DNA of 64,000 nt from Rhizomys pruinosus (Eukaryota > Chordata > Mammalia > Rodentia > Spalacidae), in contig VZQC01005070.1 in the NCBI GenBank assembly GCA_009823505.1, positions 1,887,147 through 1,951,146 on the forward strand. The letters are read 5' to 3'. Made by a program: the position numbers and the translations under genes. Positions 35,186-45,420 of the stretch are shown here, piece after piece (within the stretch, counting starts at the first letter, position 1; each line of letters begins with the position of its first letter). The notes below the pieces were generated by a model. That model saw only the letters and a program-made list of their open reading frames with translations. It searched no databases and had not been told where the DNA came from.

Positions 35186-35313
35186 AAAGAACAGAGCACC
35201 CAGTGGTAGGGTCTGCCCAGAGGTATCAGCAGAGTGTGCGTGACATCTGTGCACAGGGCCTTGGTGTCCAACTCCTGAGCGACAGTGGGTTTTTTGTTTT
35301 AGAAAGGATAAAG

Positions 35314-35455
35314 AGCTGGGGGTGGTGGCATACACCTTTGGTCCCAGCGCTTGGGAGGCAGAGGCAGGCGGATCTCTGTGAGTTCAAGTTAGGGACCGCT
35401 TGGTCTACATAGTGAGTTTCAGGTCAGCTGTGGCTACAGGGAGACCCTGTCTCAA

Positions 35456-35458
<3 letters not shown>
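35314..35458 (+). mobile_element. B1 SINE
   Basis: 'gctgggggtggtggcataca' to 'gagaccctgtctcaaaaag'. It has a small replacement in the middle ('ttagggaccgc' instead of 'gccagc'). Confidence 0.92.

Positions 35459-35509
<51 letters not shown>
35459..35509 (+). repeat. (GA)n grown in a B1 tail
   Basis: Pure GA run immediately behind the B1 tail. Confidence 0.96.
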
Positions 35510-35511
<2 letters not shown>

Positions 35512-36974
35512 ATACTCTTACTGAATCAGGAACTCTAGGGGTGGACACAGCATTCTGTATTTTAACAAGTCTTTCAGGATATTTTTGATGTATAATCAAG
35601 TCTACACTCTCCATAGGCCAGAAGATACAAGAAATGCTATAAAGTAGAAGGATATTGCTTTCCCTAGGAAACTAAAGCCTGTCCCTACCCACACTGTAGG
35701 CCACTGAGACATATCATGGTTAAGCTAATATCAGCTCACTTTTCTTTTCTTTAAGGATCAAGAAGCAGCTAAAGCATTTTGACCTATACTGTTTCATTCA
35801 TCCCTTAAGTCAATTTCTTGTGATAGTGCCATAGGTTTCCTCACTTAACATACGAGAACTTGGAGGCATCAGAAGGGGATATAATTTCCTCTTGATTACA
35901 TTTAAGCTCGGCCTCACATTCTGGAGCTTTTAATATGTACCACTTTGATTCCATGTCTTATGTACAAAGAGACCCTGTGCAACAGCCATCAGGGGAACAT
36001 ATGGAGCCACTGGAGGCTTTGAAGCAGTTCGCTGGTCTTCCTGATGCTTTAGAGAGCTCCCGCGGGCAGTGACCAGAAGAATCACCTGGACAACGTTAGT
36101 GCTTTGATGACAAGGTCAGCCACTCTGGGGAGGAATTTGGGGCATGCCATTGCCTTGTTGGGGAAAAAAAAAAAACAGTGAATTAAAATTTCAGTGTGTT
36201 CACACTATCCAATATTTCACAGCATTAATGCAAGGAAACAGGAGCGAATCTGAGCACAGAGGCTCATTAAAGTAATTATTCATTAGTGGCTTTTTTCCCC
36301 CTTTTCTTTTTTGTTCGTTTTTTTTTTTTTTCTTTGATAGCTTATATTCTAAAAGAAGGCCTTTCCTTTTCAAGACCATTACATTTCAGCCCATTTAATG
36401 TTTCCTTGTAAGGTCACGATGTTAATTTTAAGGTTATGTTTTAATGGCTTTCTGAATGACACTTTCATTGTAGTAAAATGAATGCATCAAGTTGCTGTTG
36501 AAGGTGGAGATGTACTATTGACTCACAGTTAGAAAGGTATGAGAATTGCTAAGGTATTAATTTGAAAATGTATTAATAACTTGCACATTTAAGGAAAATG
36601 AATAAAAGCAGTACTGTTTTCATAAAGCTACTCAATGTTGGGAAAGTTGCATATAAACTGCCTTCCGAATCCCCTCTGGACAATTGTTCTTGCTCATTTT
36701 GAAACACCCCAGCTCTCACAGAGAGTTTAGTTTTTCAAAAGGACTGTGTTTATAGAAGGCACAACTTTGGGGAATAGTTTTGCTTCTCATAAACTAACCA
36801 AAGTCTTTTTTTTTTAAATTCCAATCAAAATTATTCATCTTCTCTCATCAAAGATGCACTTCTGCTGCCACAGGTAGCATCTTGGGAAATTTGACATTCT
36901 AACATAGTTTGCAGACAGGTATAGAGCAATTGTAGAAAGCGCCTATGAATTCATGGTTCTACTATAGTTCACTG
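35510..36974. other. Unique DNA with candidate conserved block
   Basis: 36180-36620 is repeat-free, AT-rich and dense in homeodomain-like words ('aagtaattattcattagtgg', 36271-36290). No open frame. Possible conserved non-coding element, untested. Confidence 0.3.
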
Positions 36975-37265
36975 ATAAGAGTATCATGTTTTTTTAAATA
37001 TTTTATTTTAAAAAATATTTTTTAAATTTATTTTTTATGTGTATGAATGTATTGTCTGCAAGTAGGTCTGTGCACCCATGTCGTGCAATGCCGCAGAGGT
37101 CAGAAGAGGGTGTCGGATTCCCCTGGAACTGGAGTTCTCCTGGAATTGGAGTTACAGATGGTTCTTAACCACCATGTGGGTGCTGGGGATCAAACCCGGG
37201 TCCTCTGCAAGAGCAGTCGGTGCTCTTAACCACTAGGCTATCTCTCCAGCCCCATAAGAGTATCA
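36975..37265 (-). mobile_element. B2-type SINE with internal duplication
   Basis: Full-length at 36987-37253, flanked by ataagagtatca at 36975-36986 and 37254-37265. The B-box complement 'ggatcaaacccgggtcctct' is intact. The middle carries two copies of the 'aactccagttccagg' motif (as 'cctggaactggagttctcct' and 'ggaattggagtt' on the plus strand), shared with the B2 at 42871. Confidence 0.95.
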
Positions 37266-38050
37266 GATTAACTATGCCTGAAAATACAAGTGAAAATAAT
37301 AATATTATAGTCTAGAGCCGTGTCATTTAAGAACCAATGAAGGAGGCTTTCTGGCTAAGCTGAGCACTGCAAGTAGTTTTGGCTTCCTGTAATTTTCATC
37401 ATTTCAGCTTAAAATGTTAATATATGGGATTTTATTTGATGTCATTTTAAAAGGTAAAGTGCAATAGCTACAGTTTAGCTTAGAAATAAAGCAACATAAT
37501 TATATTTTGCAAAATATTTGGAGACATCATGTAGAGTGACGTCGTTCTACTTTATTATTTGTCCATTCTGTCACCCACATTCAGGCCGTTAGAAATGAAT
37601 GCACTTCCTTCTGCTTAATGTTACAAGTCTCCCATCTTAAGCAGACAAAGGATTAGGACTTAGGAAATATACACCTTGTGCTTTTTTCTAGCTTTATGCT
37701 CTTTCACAACAAGGGGAGATAAAACTTCGAAGAGATTTAAAGGGAGAAAAGATGGCACAAAAGGTCAAGATGAAAGAAATATGTGAAAATCAAGAGTGCA
37801 TTGTAGCGGTATGCCAAGAAAGAGGAAGAATTTGGGCCCTGGAGAAGGAAGACATAAGTTTAATTTAGAGCCAGGGGTACAGGCCCCTTTTTCCCCAGGG
37901 TCTGCCTCCTTGAAATACACCCAGTCCTCTATTCGTATGTCCCCTCCCTCGCAAGCTCCCGCTTGCTCTCCATCCCTACGGCATGTACTGTCTTATTTTA
38001 AGAAAGCCCCAAGTTCTTACACTACAGACTTTTGGATTCCTAGCTGTTCG
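37266..38050. other. Unique stretch; 173-codon open frame not supported
   Basis: An open frame runs 37796-38317 on the plus strand. Its second half reads through the B4-type SINE below, it has no recognisable domain, and no neighbouring exon or promoter was seen. It is treated as chance. Confidence 0.4.
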
Positions 38051-38059
38051 GAATACTTT

Positions 38060-38385
38060 TATGATTTTGAAAAAACTCTTTGTGTGTGTGAGGGAGTGGT
38101 GTGCACATGTCAGCAGCTGTGTGGAGGTCAGACAAAACTGCGAGTGACCTCAACTTCCCCCTTGTTTGAGACAGGATCTACTGTAGCTCACCACTGCACA
38201 CAGGACCCTAGCTGGCCCCAAGCATCTGGAGACTCTCCTCTCTCTGCTCCCCATCTTGCTACAGGAGTGCAGAATTCCATGGGCACACCAGGCTTTATGT
38301 GGCTTCTGGGGAACTGAAGCCAGGTCCTCACACCTGTGCGACAGGTGCTTTACCCACAGAGCCACCTCCACAGTCTTCCTATCAC
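38060..38385 (-). mobile_element. B4/RSINE-type composite SINE
   Basis: 'gtttgagacaggatctactg' (38164-38183), 'ttgctacaggagtgcagaat', 'aactgaagccaggtcctcac' and a terminal 'gctttacccacagagccacc' match the reverse complement of the rodent B4 class, a tRNA/ID head fused to a B1-like body. Diverged. Confidence 0.7.
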
Positions 38386-38589
38386 ACTCTCAAGGTAGCT
38401 TTGAACCCAATGCAATAATATATCTGCATCAAGTCATTGAAAGTCCACAGACATCTGAGGAAATAATATGGGCCGAGATGAAATAACACTTTGTGATGTA
38501 GTACTTTCTCTTTTGTGTACATGCTTTCACTTAGCCTAAGAACTCTTCCTTCAGGGCCTGAGAGAGGATTCTAGAGCTGTAGTGATTGA

Positions 38590-38700
38590 ACCCTGCCCTT
38601 TGGAGTTATGTGACCTGGGGCAAGTCACTTAATCTTGCTGAGCCCTTTTATTTCTTACACTGAAGTAAACGATTTCCACTCAAATAAATGTAACAAATAA
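38590..38700 (+). mobile_element. MIR fragment
   Basis: 'ggagttatgtgacctggggc' (38601-38620) then 'aagtcacttaatcttgctga' is the MIR core. Confidence 0.75.
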
Positions 38701-38854
38701 GACTTAAAGTAATGCCTAATAAATAGCTCACACCCGGTCCATGATAACATCTCCACAAAGCATACCAGCTACTTGCTGAGCATCATCATCATCAATGGAT
38801 ATTTCTGTGTAGGTGTGTACATATACTTGAGTGTGTAGATAACATATTTTTTTA

Positions 38855-38866
38855 AAAACATGTATG

Positions 38867-38905
<39 letters not shown>

Positions 38906-39180
38906 TGTGTGCTGGCACGCATGTGCCATGATGCCTATGTGGTAGTCAGAGGACAACGTTAGGTGTTGGTACTTATCTGCCACCTTGTTTGTAGTAGGGT
39001 CTCTTGTTCTTCATTACTGCATAACCCAGGGCAGCTAGGCCACAATTTTTCAGGAGTTCTCCTGTCCTTACATCCCATCTTGGCATAGGGATTATATTTT
39101 GCTGTTGGTTACAGGTGTGTGCTAATATATTTGTCCTTTATGTGGATGGCAGGGCCTTTATCACACTGAGCTAATATCAG
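38855..39180 (-). mobile_element. B4/RSINE-type SINE with (GT)n start
   Basis: After a GT run (38872-38910): 'ccatgatgcctatgtggtag', 'ggtctcttgttcttcattac' (38998-39017), 'gttctcctgtccttacatcc' and 'ggttacaggtgtgtgcta' follow the B4/RSINE1 order in reverse complement. Confidence 0.65.
38872..38910 (+). repeat. (GT)n microsatellite
   Basis: GT run with one TATG break, part of the SINE tail region. Confidence 0.95.
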
Positions 39181-40017
39181 AGCTCAATAACATCTAATTA
39201 TTTGAGTAGTGAAACAGTGTAAGGGAAATCATAATGAATATGGTTCCCAACTCCAAGAACTGATCAGGATTGAACAACTGATCAAGTGTTCTGTTACATA
39301 GACTCCAATGTATTCTATAATAATTAAGCCAATTTGGGGCTGCCTTCTGACATACATACACCAATCTCTATTTAGACTCGGTCTTCGGTGAGTGTTAGCT
39401 AAACCTTAGACTCTGCCAGCTTTTCGGGATGGAGGCTGTGTGCTCTCTGCAATCTGCATTTGCAGCCTTCATCAGATCCTGGTCATGTGTTGTTTCCTCA
39501 AGAAGCTAAGGATGCAGCTCTGGGAGCGCGTGCACAGCAATTCCTCTGTTGTCAATCTTTTTTTGTAACTGAGCATCTCACAGATACATATTCCTCCCCT
39601 GGTGCACTGTCTAGGTTCACTTCCTAGATCCTGGAACACCTATGATGCTTCTCGCATTGTAGTATATAGCAACACCATCAAGAGAGCTTTTAAAAGAACC
39701 ACTGGACTCCCTCTGTAGAGTTTATGATTTGGCCCAAATGAGCTTTCATTTTTCATTAGTTCCTAGCTGATGCTGTCATTATTCTCTGGCAATCACTCTG
39801 TTATACTGCCCTGGAAGCTGTACAGATTCCTTACTCCATGATAAAAAATAGCATAGATATTTTCAAAGTATCACCATTCAGTGTTAACCAAACTGATACC
39901 TAGAGCACAATCATAACAGAAGCACTATTTATTCACTAATGTGTGCTAGTGTTAATGCGTCTTGGTGCTTCTTTTTTGTTTTCTTTCCTTTTCCTAATTA
40001 ACTATCTTGGATTCTAC
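39181..40017. other. Unique stretch
   Basis: No repeat or gene recognised. Confidence 0.4.
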
Positions 40018-40018
40018 A

Positions 40019-40051
<33 letters not shown>
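40018..40051 (+). repeat. (AAT)n microsatellite
   Basis: Eleven AAT triplets. Confidence 0.96.
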
Positions 40052-40900
40052 TCTATTTGTATCTGTTGAATGCTGACTTGTGATGGGTACCCCAAAAATC
40101 CCTGACACTGACAACATGATCATTTGCATGGGGCTTACATGCTACCACCTTACTGGACTATTATAAGCCCCAGGGCACAGGGGATGGACACTGTAACTCT
40201 CCTCATATCTAGCACAATGCTCTCTCCATAACATATGTTCAGGTAAGTTTTACCAGGAAAGGAGACAACGGTATATTGGAAAATGAGAAACAAAGGAAAA
40301 ATGCTCATTTTTATAAGTATTCTACAAGCCATACCATACCTCTGTGTGGGAAATATCCTTCTAGTAGAGAGGTGTACATTGAATTCTTATAACAAGGCTT
40401 TATATAAGGTCATATTTTATATCAATGTTTACCTTCAGTCTAGGAGGGGACGTAAGGCCAGCACATAAATGATGATATCTCAGAATGGATGTGAACCAAA
40501 ACAATACAGACAAATTGCTATGGGAGTCACAACTTAATATTAGGGAGATGGTTCCAGGATGGCACATTGCAAATTTTCCTGTGGCCTTATGAGAATGTTT
40601 CAAGTTTTTGGAATCCTGGAATTTTGAAGATGAAAGATACAAAATAAAAATTTGTCTAACTTTTAGGTTTATAGATTAGAAATCTGAAGTCATAGAAAGA
40701 GCCCAAGACTACATAAGGAATGTTCTTAGAAAATCCACATGAATTGACCTTGACAAAAAAATGAAGATATTCTCCAAAGGCACACCACTGATCTGTGTTA
40801 CATGAGAGCCTAGAAATTTATATTTATATTGATTACTATTTTAAATACTTGCACTAATTTAGATGACAAATCAGTTATATGATCTGAAAAAATCTACCTT
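40052..40900. other. Unique AT-rich stretch
   Basis: No repeat or gene recognised. It ends at an L1-endonuclease-like target, ctt/aaaaatcc. Confidence 0.4.
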
Positions 40901-41974
40901 AAAAATCCTAATGTAAGATGAAGATGTATGGAGACCGCACTTGCAAGTATACAGATGGTCTCTGGAATGCCAGAGAGTGTTACCAAAGACCACTAAACCA
41001 ATAAAGCAAATATAAGTCTCCTTGAGTCAAGCAAGACTCCTCCGTCAGCACCAGCTACACCTCATCTGCCTGGAAATACTGTGCAGCAGTGGCAGCCATA
41101 TGTCTGTATATCCCAAATCTAATTGGCTATTAGCTCTCTCCTTGGAGGAATAACCCACGGCTGATGCCACAAGCTTACATCCTCTAATGGTTAGGAGATG
41201 TTATAAACCACACGAAGACCCTGTCATACTTAACAGAAGAAAATGTAATTCATGGATTAACATACCATCCAAACATCTGTGTCTATACCAAAGTAACCTA
41301 CCATAACAATTAGTACTGTTTAAATACCTATATATCTAATTGTGTGTGCTTCATTAGTAGGATCAAAAGGCTATATATTATACTGTTTAAATACCTAAAT
41401 ATCTAATTGCATGTGCTTCATTAGTAGGATCGAAAGGTTATGCCTGGACAAGCTGGCAGCCCATTAAAGAAAACAGCCAGAACTGACTAGAGACCAAGAC
41501 ATCAGCTCCAGAGAAAGTAGAGTGTTTTGCTTTTCATCCACCTGTGCCCCTTTTCTAAGCCTAGGGAACAATCTGCGGAAGAGGGGGCATGGTAGACTGT
41601 AAGGGCTGCGATTGGGGTTAATGGTGAAACTACAACAATATAGACTGGACACTCATTTGATCAACTTGATTGAACATACAAGCCCCCCCCGCTGCTGGAT
41701 GGTGGGACCCATGAGCTGTGTGGGTTTGGGCACAACTGCTTGCAAATTGGTTTTACATGAAGGATGCTTGTACTCACAAATTATCAGTTATTGCTAAAAA
41801 AATGAAAACAAAACAAAATAAAAAAGCAGAAAAAGATGCAGAAAACTTACGGCAGAATGCATGATCTGGGATGGGTAGGGGTGGGGTGGGGGGAAGGGAA
41901 GGGGATATATGCCTGAACTGAATTGGAAAATGATGTATGAAACACACAAAGCATCAAAAAAAAATCCTAATGTA
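40901..41974 (+). mobile_element. L1 3'-UTR-type element, copy B, with target duplication
   Basis: About 1.05 kb, homologous to copy A throughout. It ends in a G-rich tract (41867-41902), 'caaagcatc' and an A tail at 41956-41964. The direct repeat aaaaatcctaatgta is at 40901-40915 and 41960-41974, and the 5' site reads TT/AAAA, the L1 endonuclease preference. So it was inserted by L1 machinery as a 5'-truncated copy. It carries a private 67-bp tandem duplication (41314-41440). No coding capacity. Confidence 0.9.
41314..41440 (+). repeat. 67-bp tandem duplication inside L1 copy B
   Basis: 'tactgtttaaatacctatat' starts at 41314 and 'tactgtttaaatacctaaat' at 41381. Both are followed by 'tgtgcttcattagtaggatc'. 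Copy A has the segment once. Confidence 0.9.
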
Positions 41975-42211
41975 GGGGCTGGAGAGATGGCTCAGTGGTT
42001 AAGAGCACAGACTGGTCTTGCAGAGGACCTGGGTTCGATTCCCAGCACCCACATGGCGGCTAAGAACCGTCTTTAACTCCAGTTCCAGGGGAATCTGACA
42101 CCCTCTTCTGACCTCTGTGACATTGCATGACATGGGTGCACAAACCTACATGCAGACACTACATTCATACACATAAAAAATAAATAAAATATTTTTAAAA
42201 ATCCTAATGTA
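41960..42211 (+). mobile_element. B2-type SINE reusing the L1 target site
   Basis: Full-length at 41975-42196: 'ggggctggagagatggctca', B box 'gggttcgattccc', 'aactccagttccagggg', and an AATAAA-rich tail. It is flanked by aaaaatcctaatgta at 41960-41974 and 42197-42211, the same 15-mer that borders the L1 copy on its left. Confidence 0.95.
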
Positions 42212-42214
42212 AAT

Positions 42215-42715
42215 ATAGCTGTAGAAGATGGATGAAAAGAAGAATGAAGAGATACATCTCTCAGCTCTTACCAGTATAGCTTCCCCATGTTTCCTCATGC
42301 TCTGTTGAGGATTACAAACTTGCCTATATGAATTTACAGCAATAATGATAGCATGAACAAGACCCATGCAAACTCAAACCAGACAAAAACTCATCCTAAA
42401 AGTCAACAAGTGGGTAAGAAGCCCAACATTAGCTGAAGAACTACTGAGAGCTGATCACTGCTGGGTAGAGGAGAGTAGGTCTTCTTTATCACAATGATAC
42501 TACATTGGTTGACCAGGATGGAGTGGAAGGACTCAGACTCAACAGTGAAGAATATCTGGGGACAAAATCTTCATTTGATAGGTTTTAACATATGTGACAT
42601 AATATATTCAATCTGGTGGGGGGGTTATGGAGGATGGAGCTAGTAAAGAGTGGTAAATATGATTAAGATGTAAAAAAATGCACAAAAGTCAATAGAAATA
42701 TATTGTAAAAAAGAA
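42215..42715 (+). mobile_element. L1 3' end, sense, old
   Basis: 'ccagacaaaaactcatccta' (42380-42399), 'tgctgggtagaggagagtag', a G-rich stretch (42616-42640), 'tggtaaatatgattaagatg' and an A-rich end parallel the module at 4440-4812. Older and more decayed than copies A-D. Confidence 0.6.
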
Positions 42716-42857
42716 TTAAAAGAACGTGTCTTTAAATAAAAGTGAGGTAAAGCTATCAGTGCTTAACGAATTTTAAAATTCTACCTTTTACACTGAAATT
42801 CAAAATTCATTACTGTATTAAGAGCTTTGGAAGCTGATATGAGTTTCTCTGTTGTAG

Positions 42858-43115
42858 AAATACAAATCTTGGGCTGGAGAGATGGCCTAGCGGTTAAGAG
42901 TGCCGACCGCTCTTACAGAGGACCCGGGTTCGATCCCCAGCACCTACATGGCGGCCGAGAGCCGTCTGAAACTCCAATTCCAGGAGAACTCCAGTTCCAG
43001 GGGAATCCGAGACCCTCTTCTGACCTCCGCGGCTTGCACGACACAGGTGCACAGACCTGCATGCAGACAGTGCATTGATACACATACAGAAATTAAAAAA
43101 AAAAATACAAATCTT
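42858..43115 (+). mobile_element. Young-looking B2-type SINE with internal duplication
   Basis: Full-length at 42871-43102, bordered by aaatacaaatctt (42858-42870 and 43103-43115). The pol III A box 'tagcggttaagagtg' and B box 'gggttcgatcccc' are intact, and CpGs are plentiful ('gccgaccgctc', 'gcggccgagagccg', 'ctccgcgg'), so this is the best candidate for a recently mobile copy. The middle has the tandem 'aactccaattccaggag' and 'aactccagttccagggg' motif. Confidence 0.96.
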
Positions 43116-44460
43116 ATCTTCTTTCTTTTTACTGTAGTTTTGGAAGAATTGTTTCTTTTCTGCACATACCTGCATATACCTTTAGATAGAAAATAGAACT
43201 GAAGTTGCCTTTATCTTCTTCTAAGGAAGGAACATTGTGCAGGAAGAAGATGAATTACCATGCTTTGGGGGAGCTTACCTGGAGATTTAAGTGCAGTGTA
43301 AGGAATCCCTTTAGAGTGGTTTTCCTGGATGTGGCCATCACTGTGCCGTGCAGCAGGGAACAAGCTGCAAAAGGGCCTGGAACTCCAGTTACTCTGAACT
43401 CCTCTCTGACTGAGCTTTATCAGTTATTATAACCTCAAATAGACTTCAAGTAGACTAATTTTAATCATAGGCCATAAAGAGAGAGAAAAGAAGAAACTGG
43501 ATTGTACCCATTTATAGAAGGAATAGAGCCAACAAAAGACTCAAGACAAAACAACACATCTTTTCTGTGAAGCCAAGGAAATAATATTCTGAAAAAGGTC
43601 ATTCTATTCTTCTTGTATATCATGTCATCTCCAGGAAATTATTGCACACAGGAATTGAAAGTTTGTGTGTTTTTCTTGTTGAGAAACATCCCAGGGACAT
43701 CTCAAACCTTTACATATATTCACATCAAAATACCTCTTGAGGACCATGAAAATTCTGCACAAGCACCTTTCAAGATGAGAGCTGACCCTAGAATAAGGTG
43801 CATCTTAATGATCTGAGGGAAGGGGAAAGTCCTTGTCCTTGTCCCTAAAGTGTGACTCTCAATTAGCTCCGGTGATGACCTCCGCATCTACTTTGCTTCC
43901 TGATTCTGCCATTAGTCATTCTTTTGAGTTAGGTATTAACCATCAGAGGTCACCATTAAAATGTACACATGCTATGTGGAAGGGGAGTGTGGGCCATTAA
44001 CATCCATTTACACATTTGCCTAGATTTATTAAGCTCATAAGCTGTCACTTATGTCACTTGAAAGTACAGCCTACGAGGACCAGAATGCATGGAACAGGTA
44101 AGTCTGTGTGGGAAGATGGAAGGTGAGAGAGGCAAGGCAGGAAAAGGGTAACAGAGTTAATGGAATACATTCAGAAATTCAGTGGCGCAGCCTACAGTGT
44201 GGCCATTGTAAGCCCTGATAGGAAATGAAAATAAAATGACAATGAAGACTCAAAAGACAAGTGCATGATAAAAAATTCACTGTATTATATTTATTATTTG
44301 TAATTAGTGTGATAAATATATCAACTGGGAACCTCAGGACTCAAACATCGAAGATTCTAAGTTTTTTTTTTTTTAACCACTGCCTGGATTTCATCTTCAA
44401 CCATGGATTTATTTGCAAATTAATGTGTGTGGAATGTATCCATTAGATTGCATGCAGGAC
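43116..44460. other. Unique stretch
   Basis: No repeat or gene recognised; open frames of 61-75 codons have no motif. Confidence 0.4.
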
Positions 44461-44464
44461 TATG

Positions 44465-44640
44465 GGGCCCAAATCTGACATCAAGTAATTTAATCTCTCT
44501 GCCTCATTTTATCCATCGGTGAAAAAAAAAAATAGCTATAGCTATTTCCTCCCAATTCTCACAGGGTTGGTACAAGATTTAAATGAGCTTCACAATCTTT
44601 TTTGAGATTCTGTAGAAGCTGCTTGCAATATATCAAAGTA
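44465..44640 (+). mobile_element. MIR SINE
   Basis: 'aatttaatctctctgcctca' (44488-44507), 'ttttatccatcggtgaaaaa', 'tctcacagggttggtacaag' and 'atttaaatgagctt' follow MIR core to 3' end. Confidence 0.75.
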
Positions 44641-45044
44641 TTTAAACTGTGTTCCCCATTGTATAAATTCAAAGTACTTGTCAGCACCCCATGAATGTTT
44701 TACTAAGGTCACTTGAAGGAAACACGCTTATTCCAGGTTTCTATTTTCCACTCTAATCTATATAGAGCAAAGTTTTTGATCCTATCAGCTGTTTGATCTT
44801 GGCAGTTATAATCAAGGAGTTTCCTATAAAAAGAAAAGAAAAGGGCTACACACTCGTGGAGACTTTCAAAAGCACTGCACTAAGAACCTGGAGACTGAGG
44901 GTCTGGCCCCCCTCACTTTTCAACTGCCTGGGGCCACTGAGCAAGACCCTAAGACTTCCTTCCCTCTGAGATGGGGAAACATAATTTGGCCCTTGCCCAA
45001 GTCTCCCATCTTCCCGGGAACTACTGATCCTCTCACTGATAGTG
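44641..45044. other. Unique stretch
   Basis: A 97-codon minus-strand frame at 44846-45139 overlaps the L2 fragment and has no recognisable domain. No gene is supported. Confidence 0.4.
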
Positions 45045-45420
45045 CCCTGGCCCCGCAGGCCTTCTTTCTGTTCCTCAAACATTCCAGCTTCTTTTAGCTT
45101 TAGGGTCTTTGCACTTGCTGTTCGTGCAGCCTGGTACATTCGTCTGTCAGATCTTGGCCTAACTGGCTTTTTTTCTTCTCATTCAAGTTTCAGCTAAAAA
45201 AAAAAAAAACCTCTTTTCTGAGGCAACTCTCCTTTCTGGCACCCCATGATCATGTTTTATTTGTTACCCATCACAATGCTCTCCTTTTATTGCTTCCAAA
45301 ATTTGCCTTGTATTACCTTACTCTGCATTTTGTGATTGTCCACCTTCCACTGCAAGATGGTCCTTGTGAAAACAAGGTTTTGTTAGCCCTGGTTAAAAAA
45401 AAATATCTAGCACTAAAAAC
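45045..45420 (+). mobile_element. L2 LINE 3' region
   Basis: 'agggtctttgcacttgctgt' (45102-45121), 'gcagcctggtacattcgtct', 'attcaagtttcagct', 'ctgaggcaactctcctttct' and 'ttgtgattgtccacc' reproduce the L2 3' region in order. A short poly-A has grown at 45196-45209. Confidence 0.85.

Noticed and set aside
37796..38317. 173-codon plus-strand open frame
   Set aside because: Half of it reads through a B4-type SINE on the opposite strand. No domain, no exon borders and no neighbouring gene.
42880..42945. tRNA gene candidate from intact A and B boxes
   Set aside because: It is the tRNA-derived head of a B2 SINE; the cloverleaf is not kept and the B2 body follows.
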